Assembly (NCBI GenBank): GCA_027622195.1
Contig: JAQBZO010000006.1
Span: forward strand, 40,208 to 104,207
Source of the DNA: Planctomycetota bacterium
GTDB taxonomy: Bacteria > Planctomycetota > Phycisphaerae > Phycisphaerales > SM1A02
DNA: 64,000 nucleotides
Reading direction: 5' to 3'
The translations under genes and the position numbers were made by a program. Of the stretch, positions 36,150-44,994 are shown piece by piece; positions within the stretch are counted from its first letter, which is position 1, and every line of letters starts with the position of its first letter. The notes under the pieces were generated by a model. That model worked only from the letters and a program-made list of their open reading frames with translations. It had not been told where the DNA came from and did no database searches.

Positions 36150-38354
36150 TCACGCAGCCGAACTCTCTGCAGGTGCGCGCGGGGCCGAGTAATCGCTCAT
36201 GAGCTTGACATTCTTCTGTTGGTATCCGCCCGCCGTCGTTCGATTCGCGAACAGAATCGCTCCGAGGAACTGATTACCAAGGTCGGCAAGTTGGCCAGCC
36301 GTCTTCATCACGAGCCCCTTCTCGACCGCATACGCTCGAGCGAGGAGGACCGTTGCGTCTGCCGATTGGGCAACAACCGCTGTTTCGCCCGCCACAATCG
36401 TGGGAGGACAATCCAACAGGACAACATCGTAACGCTCTTTGAGCGATGCAATAACCGCCACGAACTGTGCCGTGTACAGGAACTCAAACTTACGGCGATC
36501 TGGAGTTCCCGCCGACAACACATCGACGCCATCGGGAGAGGATTGAATGCACGATTCTGGAGTGATGCCTCCACCAAGTGCATCGCAAAGACCCGGCGCG
36601 TCGTTCGATACCCCGAGAGATGATGCCAACATCGGACGACGGAAATTCGTGTCGATCACGAGCACTCGACGCCCGATGGACTTCGCGAGAATCGCCATGT
36701 TCGAGACTACGGTGGTGACTCCGAATCCGGGCATCGGTGCGACAAACGCGATCACCACGTGATTCTTGTCGCCGATCATGCGAAGGCTCTGTCCAAATGC
36801 TTGACGAATACTCTCGGTCAATGCACTGCTTGGAGCGATGACTGCAGCACGAGCCAAATCCTCTGGAGCTTCTGGGTCGTGCTCTGCGTCTGGAATCACA
36901 CCGAGCAATCTGCCGCCACCTGGAAGGCCGAGCAAGTCGGTTGGGAATCGAACGCGGCGATCGGTAAGTTCAATCACAAAAACTAAGCCAATGTACAACG
37001 CCACGATCAAGAAGGTAACGCCGGGAAGCACGATCTTGGCCTTGGGAAACCACAGCTCGCGCGGACGAATAGCTGATTCGACGCGTCGCACGCTCTGTGC
37101 GTCGGTTCGCGCCGTCACCAGATCAATGTCCCCGATGCGTGTTGCAAGATCCTTGCTCTCTTCTTCGAGGCGAGTTTTCTTATCGCGGAGTTCCGTCAAC
37201 TGAGAATTCGCCTTCGCTGCCGCATTGAGCAGAGCGCGCTCGGCAACCTGCTTCTCAAGATTGTCGTTCTGCACCGACTGCAATCCCGCAAGTTCATTCT
37301 TGACTTGATCGCGCTCACCCTGCACATAATTACGCATGGCGCGCTCGATCTCGGCGTTGTATTCGCTGCTCGCAGCGTTGGCGGTGCGGTTCAATTGCTC
37401 CACGATGTGATGTCGATCGCCGTACTTGGCTTGGGCGGCGGCGAGTTGGGTGCGAGAATTGCTGGCGGCGACACGAAGTTCCTGAATGACAGGATCACGC
37501 TGAACGATGGATCGATCCTCCTCAGACCACCCTGCCTCAGCAGCCAACTTCGCATTGGCAATGGCCTCTCGATTCTTGAACCTCTGAATCGCTTCTGCTG
37601 TTGCATTGATGCGGAGTTCAATGTCTTCCAGGGTGCCGAGCGCTTGTTGTGCATTCTCATCGAACGATTCGAGTGATCTATCCCCAATCAACTTGACGAT
37701 TTCGGCTTGCGTTTCCATCGTGGCCGTATCGGCGACATTCTTCTGTTTCACGAAAATGCCTCTGTTCCCGGTGATTTCTTCGTTTTCGTCGAGGCGCCTG
37801 TTTTCGAGATACTCATTCTCGATCGCGTGCAGCACTGCAATCACATCCTCTTCGGTATGGGCGCGCCACGCCAGATAGAAGTACTGCGTTCCTCGGATGT
37901 GACCCGAACGCAGTTCCTTCTTCAGGTCATCGGTGGCGTCTTCCCAGTTCGGAAGTCCATCATCCTCGAGATAGCCCGCGATCCACTTCGTGTTGAGCAC
38001 TGAGGTTTCTCCCTCGATCGCTTTCTTCAGCAGCGGGCGGCTCACGATTCGTTTGGACTCTTCCGTCGCAATGCGCTCCACCGTTTCAGCGTCGGCGAAG
38101 TCGGCCGCTTTCACATCGCGTGCGTCTTCGAGTCGGTTTCGAATGCCAAACACCGACTGCGACTCGAACAGTGGATAGATGTAGAGCGAACCAAAAAAGA
38201 AGACCACGCTCGCGACGGCACCGACCGCCACCGAAACAATGATGCCGCTGACATTTTGCCGTAGCACCCGAATCGGATCGAGTGTGGTTCCCTGTGGAGC
38301 AGAACCCGACCGTTGCGGCTGTTGGCGACCCATTGTTTTGGGGGGAGACATCAT
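36150..38354 (-). CDS. Wzz-type chain-length protein with BY-kinase-like domain lacking the Walker lysine
   Basis: The 734 residues comprise a membrane segment at ~34-56 (GIIVSVAVGAVASVVFFFGSL), a long coiled-coil periplasmic Wzz domain (~70-430), a second membrane segment (KIVLPGVTFLIVALYIGLVFV) and a cytoplasmic ATPase domain resembling bacterial tyrosine kinases. The P-loop reads APMPGFGVTTVVSN where active kinases have PGxGKS/T: Val546 (gac at 36717-36719, gtc on the coding strand) replaces the lysine. Walker A' is VIDTNFRRP and Walker B VVLLDCPP. The C-terminus has only two tyrosines rather than a cluster. It probably controls polymer chain length without kinase activity. Confidence 0.88.
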   Translation of the reverse strand: MMSPPKTMGRQQPQRSGSAPQGTTLDPIRVLRQNVSGIIVSVAVGAVASVVFFFGSLYIYPLFESQSVFGIRNRLEDARDVKAADFADAETVERIATEESKRIVSRPLLKKAIEGETSVLNTKWIAGYLEDDGLPNWEDATDDLKKELRSGHIRGTQYFYLAWRAHTEEDVIAVLHAIENEYLENRRLDENEEITGNRGIFVKQKNVADTATMETQAEIVKLIGDRSLESFDENAQQALGTLEDIELRINATAEAIQRFKNREAIANAKLAAEAGWSEEDRSIVQRDPVIQELRVAASNSRTQLAAAQAKYGDRHHIVEQLNRTANAASSEYNAEIERAMRNYVQGERDQVKNELAGLQSVQNDNLEKQVAERALLNAAAKANSQLTELRDKKTRLEEESKDLATRIGDIDLVTARTDAQSVRRVESAIRPRELWFPKAKIVLPGVTFLIVALYIGLVFVIELTDRRVRFPTDLLGLPGGGRLLGVIPDAEHDPEAPEDLARAAVIAPSSALTESIRQAFGQSLRMIGDKNHVVIAFVAPMPGFGVTTVVSNMAILAKSIGRRVLVIDTNFRRPMLASSLGVSNDAPGLCDALGGGITPESCIQSSPDGVDVLSAGTPDRRKFEFLYTAQFVAVIASLKERYDVVLLDCPPTIVAGETAVVAQSADATVLLARAYAVEKGLVMKTAGQLADLGNQFLGAILFANRTTAGGYQQKNVKLMSDYSAPRAPAESSAA

Positions 38355-38365
38355 CTGTCTTGTCC

Positions 38366-41300
38366 TTACTTCTTCAACGATTCAAGGAATGCCTGAATCT
38401 CAGCCTTGTCATTGACGTCTACTGCAACCGCAGCCGCCCTGTTGCCGAACTGTTCAGCCTCTGGAATGCGGTTCCGTAGTTGTTGCAACATGCCCTGGTG
38501 CAACAGAATGAGTGCGGACGGACGAATCTCAGCGGCATCATCGAGGCGCACCGCCGCTTCATCCAGTTGCCCTGCTTTCATCAATGCGTAACCCAATGTG
38601 TCGAGGATGTCCGCATTGGGCGTTCCGATCAAGTCGATCGACGCGCGCGCGTGGCGAATCGCGTCCTCGTATCTGCCGAGATGCTTTGCCTCGAGATACG
38701 CCATGTTGTTAAGGGCTGTGGCGCGGAGCGGATCAGCAGCGCTCGATTGAACGAACGCCTCAATGGCTTCGTTGTACTTCCCTTGCGTTGTAAACACTTG
38801 CCCCTTCAGATCCAATACGGCTGCACGTTCTTCAGTCGTGAGAGTTTGGTCTCCGAGGGCTTTCGAAAGCCACTTGAGTGCAGACTCGGAAGCGGCTGGA
38901 TCACGCACGACGAGCATTGCGATTTGCGTGCACGCCATTCCCTTCGGCGTGCCCATCGTGTCGAGGAGGAACACCTCCATGTCGGCGAGACGCTCTGGTT
39001 GAAACACTGTTCCGACGGCTGCGTACCAAGGACCATCGTCCTGCCGCTCACTGCCTGCGGCGGCGTTCTGTCTCCAGATATCACGCAGTGCGCGAAGTGC
39101 GTCGTCACGCAATCCCGTCTGGAATCGAGCGGCGGCGAGTGCTGATTTCAAGAGCAGCACTTGCGCGACTTCGGTATCACGACCATAGAGAAGGGCAAGG
39201 ACCGGCTTGCCGTCGAATGGAACAACCGCGAGTCTGCCCTGCACACTTCTGACAAGATCTTCCAGTCGGCCACCGAGTTGGAATGCTTGCTCGAAGGCTA
39301 ATCCTGCTTCGCCGTAACGTCCCATCATGCCAAGGATTTCGCCCTTGGAGCGGCGATAGTCGACACGAATGGCATCGGCGGCAATCGCGTCGTCCCACAC
39401 CTTGAGCGCGGCCGCTTGATCTCCAGTCGCTCGGTACACGCCCGCGAGTCGATCGCGCGCAACAGCACTCTGCGGGTCAAGAACGAGGTAGCGCTCGATC
39501 GCCTTGACTGCCTCTTCGTCTTCGCCGCGAGCGATGTGAACACGCACTCGTTCTGCAGTGACATTCCACGATCCAGGCACCATCTCTTCTGCCACCATAA
39601 CCGCAGCGAGTGCTTCGTCAAGTTGAGCGCGGTCGCCCGTGCGCCTCGCCTGTTGGCGTCCCATCGAACTCCGTGTGATGAGCGGACGCGCATCACCAGG
39701 TTGAATCCGAAGTGCCGCATCAATGCGCTGATCAATATCCTTCAGAATCTGACTGAGCAACTCATTCTCACCGCGGGCAAAGGCGTTGTTGTTCTCGATT
39801 TCGAGGAGTTGAATCTCGGCTGCGATCACAAGAGCCTTGTCGGCGTTCGTGGATGTCTCGAGCGTATGGGACTTCATGTGCTCAATCGTCTTTTTCATCC
39901 GCACGGTGTCGCGAAGGCGTGCAAGCACAGTCAGCTTGTCAATGTCGTATCCCCTGAGCAGATCATGGAGACGACTCTCTTCTGGATGAGCGGCGAGCCG
40001 AGCTTCGACGATCGCAATCCCGTCGTCGAGCGAAGCGATGGCTTCGTCGAACTTCCCGCGAATGTTGTAGATCGCGGCAGCAATTCGCTCAAACTCAAAA
40101 TCTTCTGGTGCTCTCAATCCCTTCGCCAGTTCGATCAACCGATTCATATCAACGACCTTGCCGAGACTGGCATTCGCTTCTGCTGCCGCCATGAGCAGTC
40201 GCGCCCCAACGGCAGGCGGAGCCTTCGCTGCATAGGTCTCTAACACTGTTGCGGCTCGAGCACCTTCGCCGCTTGCTTCGAGTCCGCTGGCGAGGGCGAG
40301 TGCTGAACTAATGTCAGTCCGGTCGCGATCGAACAACTTTCCTGCGAGCATCTCGGCCTCGCCCATCAACTCGGTTCGAATCCGCAAGAGTTCCCCATTC
40401 CGTTGCGCCATGCTGAGCGCACTCCAGGACGAAGTGGTCAATCGTGGCTGTCCTCGCGAATCGACCGCGAGTTCTGCACTCGGCGCAGCCACGCAAAGAA
40501 GTCGCACCAACTGCCTCACATTGTCAAGGTCTCCAGGGGCAGAGCGAAGTCGCTGCCTTCTCATCAAGACAGCCGTTGTGCGGTTTCCATAGAGTCCTTC
40601 TGCCACCATCCACTCGTTCGTGAGGGCTGCGTCTCGCACGTTCGCGGCGCTTGCCTTGCGCAGCACATCAAGTGCCTGATTCGTCTGTCCAAAGCGCACG
40701 AGGAGTGATGCGAATTCGCGCGCCACGACTGGGTCGGTGGGACGACGGTTATACGACTCATTCATCACTCGCAGTGCATCCTGAGCACGCCCCACTTCAA
40801 CATACGACCGTGCGAGTGCATTCCAAGCAGCGAGCGGCGCGGCGGGATCCTGCACGATTGCTTCAAACTCTTTGACTGCCTCAGTGTGCTTGCCACCTTG
40901 ACGAAGTGTTCCAGCCTTGAGCAAGCCCGCGAGCCACGGATCACCCGTGGTGCGCGCCAAGTCGAGGACGCGTGCCATCTCTGCTTCATCATTCTTGTCT
41001 GCTGCCGCAAACATCATGACCTCGAGTGCCGACGGAGTCTTGATCCCAGAATCACGAAGGTCTTGGAGTGCAACAAAATACTCTTCCAGAAGCGCCTTTG
41101 CGTCGTTGATGAACACCTCGCGCTTCACCGTGTCTGGCTCAGTGCGAGCGCGTTCCAACGCACCACGATTCTCGCTCTCGAGAAGAAGGACGCGGCGGAC
41201 GGGTCGCACCTCTGCATCAACATCGTCCATGGTGAGAATCGCATCGATCCGCTTCACAGGATCAGACTCACGCAGACCGAGTGCAGCGACCTTCATCTCC

Positions 41301-43171
41301 TTATCTTGCGGATGTTCATCAGAGAACGCTTGCACCGCATCGGCGGCTTCTTCGCGGCGGTTGTGAATCACGAGCAATCTCGCGAGCGCGAGGACTGGCC
41401 GTCGATCTTCTGGTGTCTCTTCGCACACCACACGAACGAGCGCGAGAGCACCTTCAAGGTCACCGTCTACTTCCTTGGCGATCGCGCGATTGAGTGCTTG
41501 GACCACAATGTCTGTGGGCTCAGCGAGCGGCGTGACTCCACCGGCGAGTCGAGAAATCGCATGCTCTTTGAGTTCGGCGATTTGCTGGTTTCCCGGCATC
41601 AAGCGTTCGAGCCGATTCGCTTCTTCGACCACTTCATCGAATCGACCCGCCACAGCAAGTGCACGAGCGCGAGTCACAAGAATCAATCCACTGTCTGGAT
41701 TCTTCCTAAGTGCTCGATCCAGAATGCGGAGTGCTTCTCCAGGTTCATTGCGAGAGAGATACGCATTCGATATCAGCGTGGCCAGTTCGGGATCTGGGTC
41801 GCCCGGACGATTGATGATGGGCAATCCCAACTGAATGACTGTTCCCACTTCGCCCTTGACCGATGCGAGCTGCACCCGTGCTAGCACTGCTGCATCAAGA
41901 ATGCGTTGACTGTCTTTATCGATGGCTTCGAGCGACTTGATTGAAGTCTCGACATCAATGAGCCTCTGCACCGCTTCAGGCGTCCCCTTGACATTTTCGT
42001 ATGCAGCGATACGAGCGGTGGTGAGCAACTGAGCAGCTTCAATCTTTTCGCTGTACACACGAAGTGCGGCGATTCCGACTGGAGGACTCTGTGCTGCAAT
42101 GATCGCCTCAAGCGCAGTCTCAGATGCCTCGGGATCTGTCGCAACCTGAACCCGCGCGAGTTCGAGTGCAACTCGTGTCTGTGCATCGGGACCAGTCGAT
42201 CGTTGCATGAGTGCGATGGCCACATCGCGTCCAGCGTTTGCTGGAATGACGGTGAGTGCGGCACGAACCACTGCCAAGTCCTCTTCGGCAACGATGGCTG
42301 TTTGAGCAGAGGCCAACAGCCTCGATCGGGCTTCGTCGAGCGGGGGGAATGATGCGAGAGTATCTGCGACTTGTTGGTCACGCAGCATCATGCTCTGCCA
42401 CGCAGGAATGGTCGGGTTATTCGGCTGCAATAAGGTCATTTCCGCGAACAGCGCCTCTGCCTCTTGCCGAGCTGCGAGCGTTTTGGATGGATTTCCAGCC
42501 ATGCGCACAGAATCCACCATGAACATGGTCATGCGCGAAAGCCAACGCACGGACCGCGGGTTTTGTGGTTCTGCTCGGAATACTTCGATGAGATCACGAC
42601 GGGTGCGCTCTGCTTCTTCATCGGTTGAACGACCCGAAAGCGAGCGGACCGCCGCCGCCATTGCCGCTGTACGACGGGCCTCGAACTGTGCGGGAGCATC
42701 GGTCGTTGGGAAGCGCGAAGCCATCGTCTCCGAAGCTTCTTTCATCTGCTGTGTCATGTCGACGAACTGAATCGTCTGTTCCAGAAGTTCGATGTACTCG
42801 CGCCACACTGCAAGATCCTGTCCACCCTTCGAGACACGCGCCTTCTGTGCGACGATCCCGAGATACTCTTGGAAGAACTGTTCCGCGCGTGTGAGCGAAT
42901 CGGGCACGATCTTGGTGATCGCCGATTGCATCTTCGCTAAATAGTCCGCATTGTTGGGACGCTTCCTGACGGCGCGACCGTAACGTTCTTTCGCTGACTG
43001 GAACTTTCCCTCGGCCATCAACGAGTCACCGAGCGCAATGTTGCGTGCGGGAGCCCGCGTGATTTGAAAATACGCAAACCCGCCGATCAGTCCTCCACCA
43101 AGCACCACCACTGATGCGATGACGGCGATGAACTGGAGGTTGATCTTTTTCTTCTTGCGGTACATGGACAT
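38366..43171 (-). CDS. Giant membrane-anchored TPR-repeat protein of the exosortase/EPS locus
   Basis: The start is ATG 43171 (MSMYRKKKKINLQF); the open frame runs 75 bases further upstream into the EpsI-like gene. The 1601-residue product has one N-terminal membrane segment (FIAVIASVVVLGGGLIGGFAY) after a lysine cluster, and the remainder is tandem helical TPR-like repeats over its whole length (for example SLMAEGKFQSAKERYGRAVR, ILDRALRKNPDSGLILVTRA and NNMAYLEAKHLGRYEDAIRH). It resembles the large TPR proteins (PrsT-like) that accompany exosortase and polysaccharide loci, and probably scaffolds the assembly machinery in the periplasm. No enzyme motif is seen. Confidence 0.88.
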   Translation of the reverse strand: MSMYRKKKKINLQFIAVIASVVVLGGGLIGGFAYFQITRAPARNIALGDSLMAEGKFQSAKERYGRAVRKRPNNADYLAKMQSAITKIVPDSLTRAEQFFQEYLGIVAQKARVSKGGQDLAVWREYIELLEQTIQFVDMTQQMKEASETMASRFPTTDAPAQFEARRTAAMAAAVRSLSGRSTDEEAERTRRDLIEVFRAEPQNPRSVRWLSRMTMFMVDSVRMAGNPSKTLAARQEAEALFAEMTLLQPNNPTIPAWQSMMLRDQQVADTLASFPPLDEARSRLLASAQTAIVAEEDLAVVRAALTVIPANAGRDVAIALMQRSTGPDAQTRVALELARVQVATDPEASETALEAIIAAQSPPVGIAALRVYSEKIEAAQLLTTARIAAYENVKGTPEAVQRLIDVETSIKSLEAIDKDSQRILDAAVLARVQLASVKGEVGTVIQLGLPIINRPGDPDPELATLISNAYLSRNEPGEALRILDRALRKNPDSGLILVTRARALAVAGRFDEVVEEANRLERLMPGNQQIAELKEHAISRLAGGVTPLAEPTDIVVQALNRAIAKEVDGDLEGALALVRVVCEETPEDRRPVLALARLLVIHNRREEAADAVQAFSDEHPQDKEMKVAALGLRESDPVKRIDAILTMDDVDAEVRPVRRVLLLESENRGALERARTEPDTVKREVFINDAKALLEEYFVALQDLRDSGIKTPSALEVMMFAAADKNDEAEMARVLDLARTTGDPWLAGLLKAGTLRQGGKHTEAVKEFEAIVQDPAAPLAAWNALARSYVEVGRAQDALRVMNESYNRRPTDPVVAREFASLLVRFGQTNQALDVLRKASAANVRDAALTNEWMVAEGLYGNRTTAVLMRRQRLRSAPGDLDNVRQLVRLLCVAAPSAELAVDSRGQPRLTTSSWSALSMAQRNGELLRIRTELMGEAEMLAGKLFDRDRTDISSALALASGLEASGEGARAATVLETYAAKAPPAVGARLLMAAAEANASLGKVVDMNRLIELAKGLRAPEDFEFERIAAAIYNIRGKFDEAIASLDDGIAIVEARLAAHPEESRLHDLLRGYDIDKLTVLARLRDTVRMKKTIEHMKSHTLETSTNADKALVIAAEIQLLEIENNNAFARGENELLSQILKDIDQRIDAALRIQPGDARPLITRSSMGRQQARRTGDRAQLDEALAAVMVAEEMVPGSWNVTAERVRVHIARGEDEEAVKAIERYLVLDPQSAVARDRLAGVYRATGDQAAALKVWDDAIAADAIRVDYRRSKGEILGMMGRYGEAGLAFEQAFQLGGRLEDLVRSVQGRLAVVPFDGKPVLALLYGRDTEVAQVLLLKSALAAARFQTGLRDDALRALRDIWRQNAAAGSERQDDGPWYAAVGTVFQPERLADMEVFLLDTMGTPKGMACTQIAMLVVRDPAASESALKWLSKALGDQTLTTEERAAVLDLKGQVFTTQGKYNEAIEAFVQSSAADPLRATALNNMAYLEAKHLGRYEDAIRHARASIDLIGTPNADILDTLGYALMKAGQLDEAAVRLDDAAEIRPSALILLHQGMLQQLRNRIPEAEQFGNRAAAVAVDVNDKAEIQAFLESLKK

Positions 43172-43179
43172 GGGTGGAC

Positions 43180-44058
43180 TCACTCGTGCGTCGGGATACT
43201 GGGACTCTTCACTGACTCGTCGGACCGCGCTTCCACTTCGCTCCAATCAGGCAAGTACAACATCAATTCGGGAAGAAGCGACTGAAGGATAGAGGCAGAC
43301 AACTCGGCAAACTGTTGCTCGGCGTTCGGACCATCTGGGACGCGGGCGTTGATTTGGACCTTACAGTAGTAGGCGAAGCGCTCGCTCAGTTCGAAGGCCA
43401 GATTCCGAACGCGGTACGCCGACGATGTCAGTCGGCCGTTCGCGATGAAGAAATAACCTCCAAACAGCAGTTCCTTCGGATTCGATGAATTCTTGAAGGC
43501 CGTCACCGTCATCTCCCAACCCTCTTCAGGCACGGGCATCAAGACGCGCTGACGCCTTTTGGTGACAGGATCGGTCGTCCATGCGGTCGGATAGCCCATC
43601 CCCGTGGCGTGATTGGCGATTCCTTCCGCTGGCTTCCAATCCGACGCATCAAGTGGAATGTCAATCGTATGCGCGAGGGTTGTCATGACGAGTCCGCTTG
43701 CTCCCCAGCAGCGCTCTGGCACATGCGGCACCGTGTCAATGAGTCCTGTGTAGTAGGCGAGATGGACTTCGGCGACTCCCTTGGAAGCATCTCCATCGCG
43801 AGCGTAGTAACGCGAGAGATACTGCGGGGTCCCCAACTCTTCGATCATCGCTTCAGAAAGCGATGCATCATCTCCGAGTTTTCGCCACTTCCCGATCGAC
43901 GCGGGAATGTTGGAAAGCGGTCCTCGAAGGAGGACAGCCTCTTTCTGAAGGTGAATGTCGAGCCAATAGACACCACCTCGGAAAACGGCGGCTCCAATGA
44001 CGAGTACGCCGAGCACGGCGAAGTACACGCCACGAGTGGATCCTTGAAATCGGATCAT
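43180..44058 (-). CDS. EpsI-like exosortase-associated protein (DUF3485)
   Basis: ATG 44058 overlaps the exosortase stop by four bases and gives 292 residues; upstream codons in the same frame belong to the exosortase gene region. One N-terminal membrane segment (VYFAVLGVLVIGAAVF) precedes a periplasmic domain with the EpsI/DUF3485 signature YYTGLIDTVPHVPERCWGASG (histidine and cysteine at 112-117). EpsI domains are found next to or fused with exosortase and are thought to take part in exopolysaccharide or sorted-protein processing; their exact activity is unknown. Confidence 0.85.
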   Translation of the reverse strand: MIRFQGSTRGVYFAVLGVLVIGAAVFRGGVYWLDIHLQKEAVLLRGPLSNIPASIGKWRKLGDDASLSEAMIEELGTPQYLSRYYARDGDASKGVAEVHLAYYTGLIDTVPHVPERCWGASGLVMTTLAHTIDIPLDASDWKPAEGIANHATGMGYPTAWTTDPVTKRRQRVLMPVPEEGWEMTVTAFKNSSNPKELLFGGYFFIANGRLTSSAYRVRNLAFELSERFAYYCKVQINARVPDGPNAEQQFAELSASILQSLLPELMLYLPDWSEVEARSDESVKSPSIPTHE

Positions 44059-44984
44059 GATTCCCCCTCGGGGAAAGCGCGTTGCAGAATCCACATCAAG
44101 AGCATGTACAGCGCAAACGCAGGCACCAACCAGACAAGTCCGATGAAGGTGTGAAACTCGCCCTGTGCAAATGAGACATCGTAGAGACTGCCAAGTCCCA
44201 GCGTCACGACTCGCAGCACATTGACGCCGAGTGCGACGGGAACTCCGGCGGCGATCAAGACGGCGCGCTTCCAATTGGATCGCAATCCTGTGTAGGCGAT
44301 TGCTGTGCCGAGCGCGAGGAAGGCGACGAGCATTCGCATTCCTGAACATGCTTCGGCGATATTGAGTGCTTTGCGCTCCATGCCGTCATAAACCCAGAGG
44401 ATATTGCCCTCGCGATCACTTTCAACGCCCATGACGTTCAGAAAGACATGGGCTCCTGCTGCGGCCCAATCCTGCAAAGTGAATGTGGCGATATTCAATA
44501 ACTTCTCGGAGACCGTTTGGCTGAAGACGATCACATAGACGAGCGGGAACAACATCCAGCGCATCGCTCTCCATCCGAAGATGCCGAGCGTCACTCCGAA
44601 GAGGGCCGCACCGACTCCAACTCCTTGCAGGTTGTGGTGAAACAGAGCGGCTGGACCGAAGACACAGAGCATGTACCAACCCGTTCCGAGTGCGATTGGA
44701 ATGAGTCCCCAAAGGGTTGGACGGAATGGTTCGGCGAGCAGAGCATTTCGGTCGCGCCACACAAACCAGACGCCGATCAATGGAATGACGAGCGTGTGAC
44801 CCCAGTCCGATGGGAGTCCAAACGCGAACGCCACTTGCTGCCGTAAGAAGTCAAAGAACACGACGACAAAGACCAAGGCGAGAGTGAGCGATGCGATCCA
44901 GAGTGTGCGGTCGGATGGTGAAAGGAGATCGCTCTCGAGCGCTTTCGCTGAATCTGTGCGGTTCGATTGGGATGTGTTACCCAA
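44055..44984 (-). CDS. Exosortase (transmembrane sorting protease)
   Basis: Exosortases are multi-pass membrane cysteine proteases/transpeptidases that process proteins with a C-terminal sorting signal, often PEP-CTERM. This 309-residue protein has about eight membrane segments and the full catalytic set: Cys213 in AEACSGMRML, Arg258 in NVLRVVTLG and His278 in FHTFIGLVWLV. It lies between the polysaccharide export gene (10-base gap) and the EpsI-like gene (4-base overlap). No protein in the window carries a recognisable sorting tail, so its substrates are elsewhere. The subtype (XrtA, XrtD, XrtU and so on) cannot be set by eye. Confidence 0.93.
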   Translation of the reverse strand: MGNTSQSNRTDSAKALESDLLSPSDRTLWIASLTLALVFVVVFFDFLRQQVAFAFGLPSDWGHTLVIPLIGVWFVWRDRNALLAEPFRPTLWGLIPIALGTGWYMLCVFGPAALFHHNLQGVGVGAALFGVTLGIFGWRAMRWMLFPLVYVIVFSQTVSEKLLNIATFTLQDWAAAGAHVFLNVMGVESDREGNILWVYDGMERKALNIAEACSGMRMLVAFLALGTAIAYTGLRSNWKRAVLIAAGVPVALGVNVLRVVTLGLGSLYDVSFAQGEFHTFIGLVWLVPAFALYMLLMWILQRAFPEGES

Positions 44985-44994
44985 TGGATCGACC

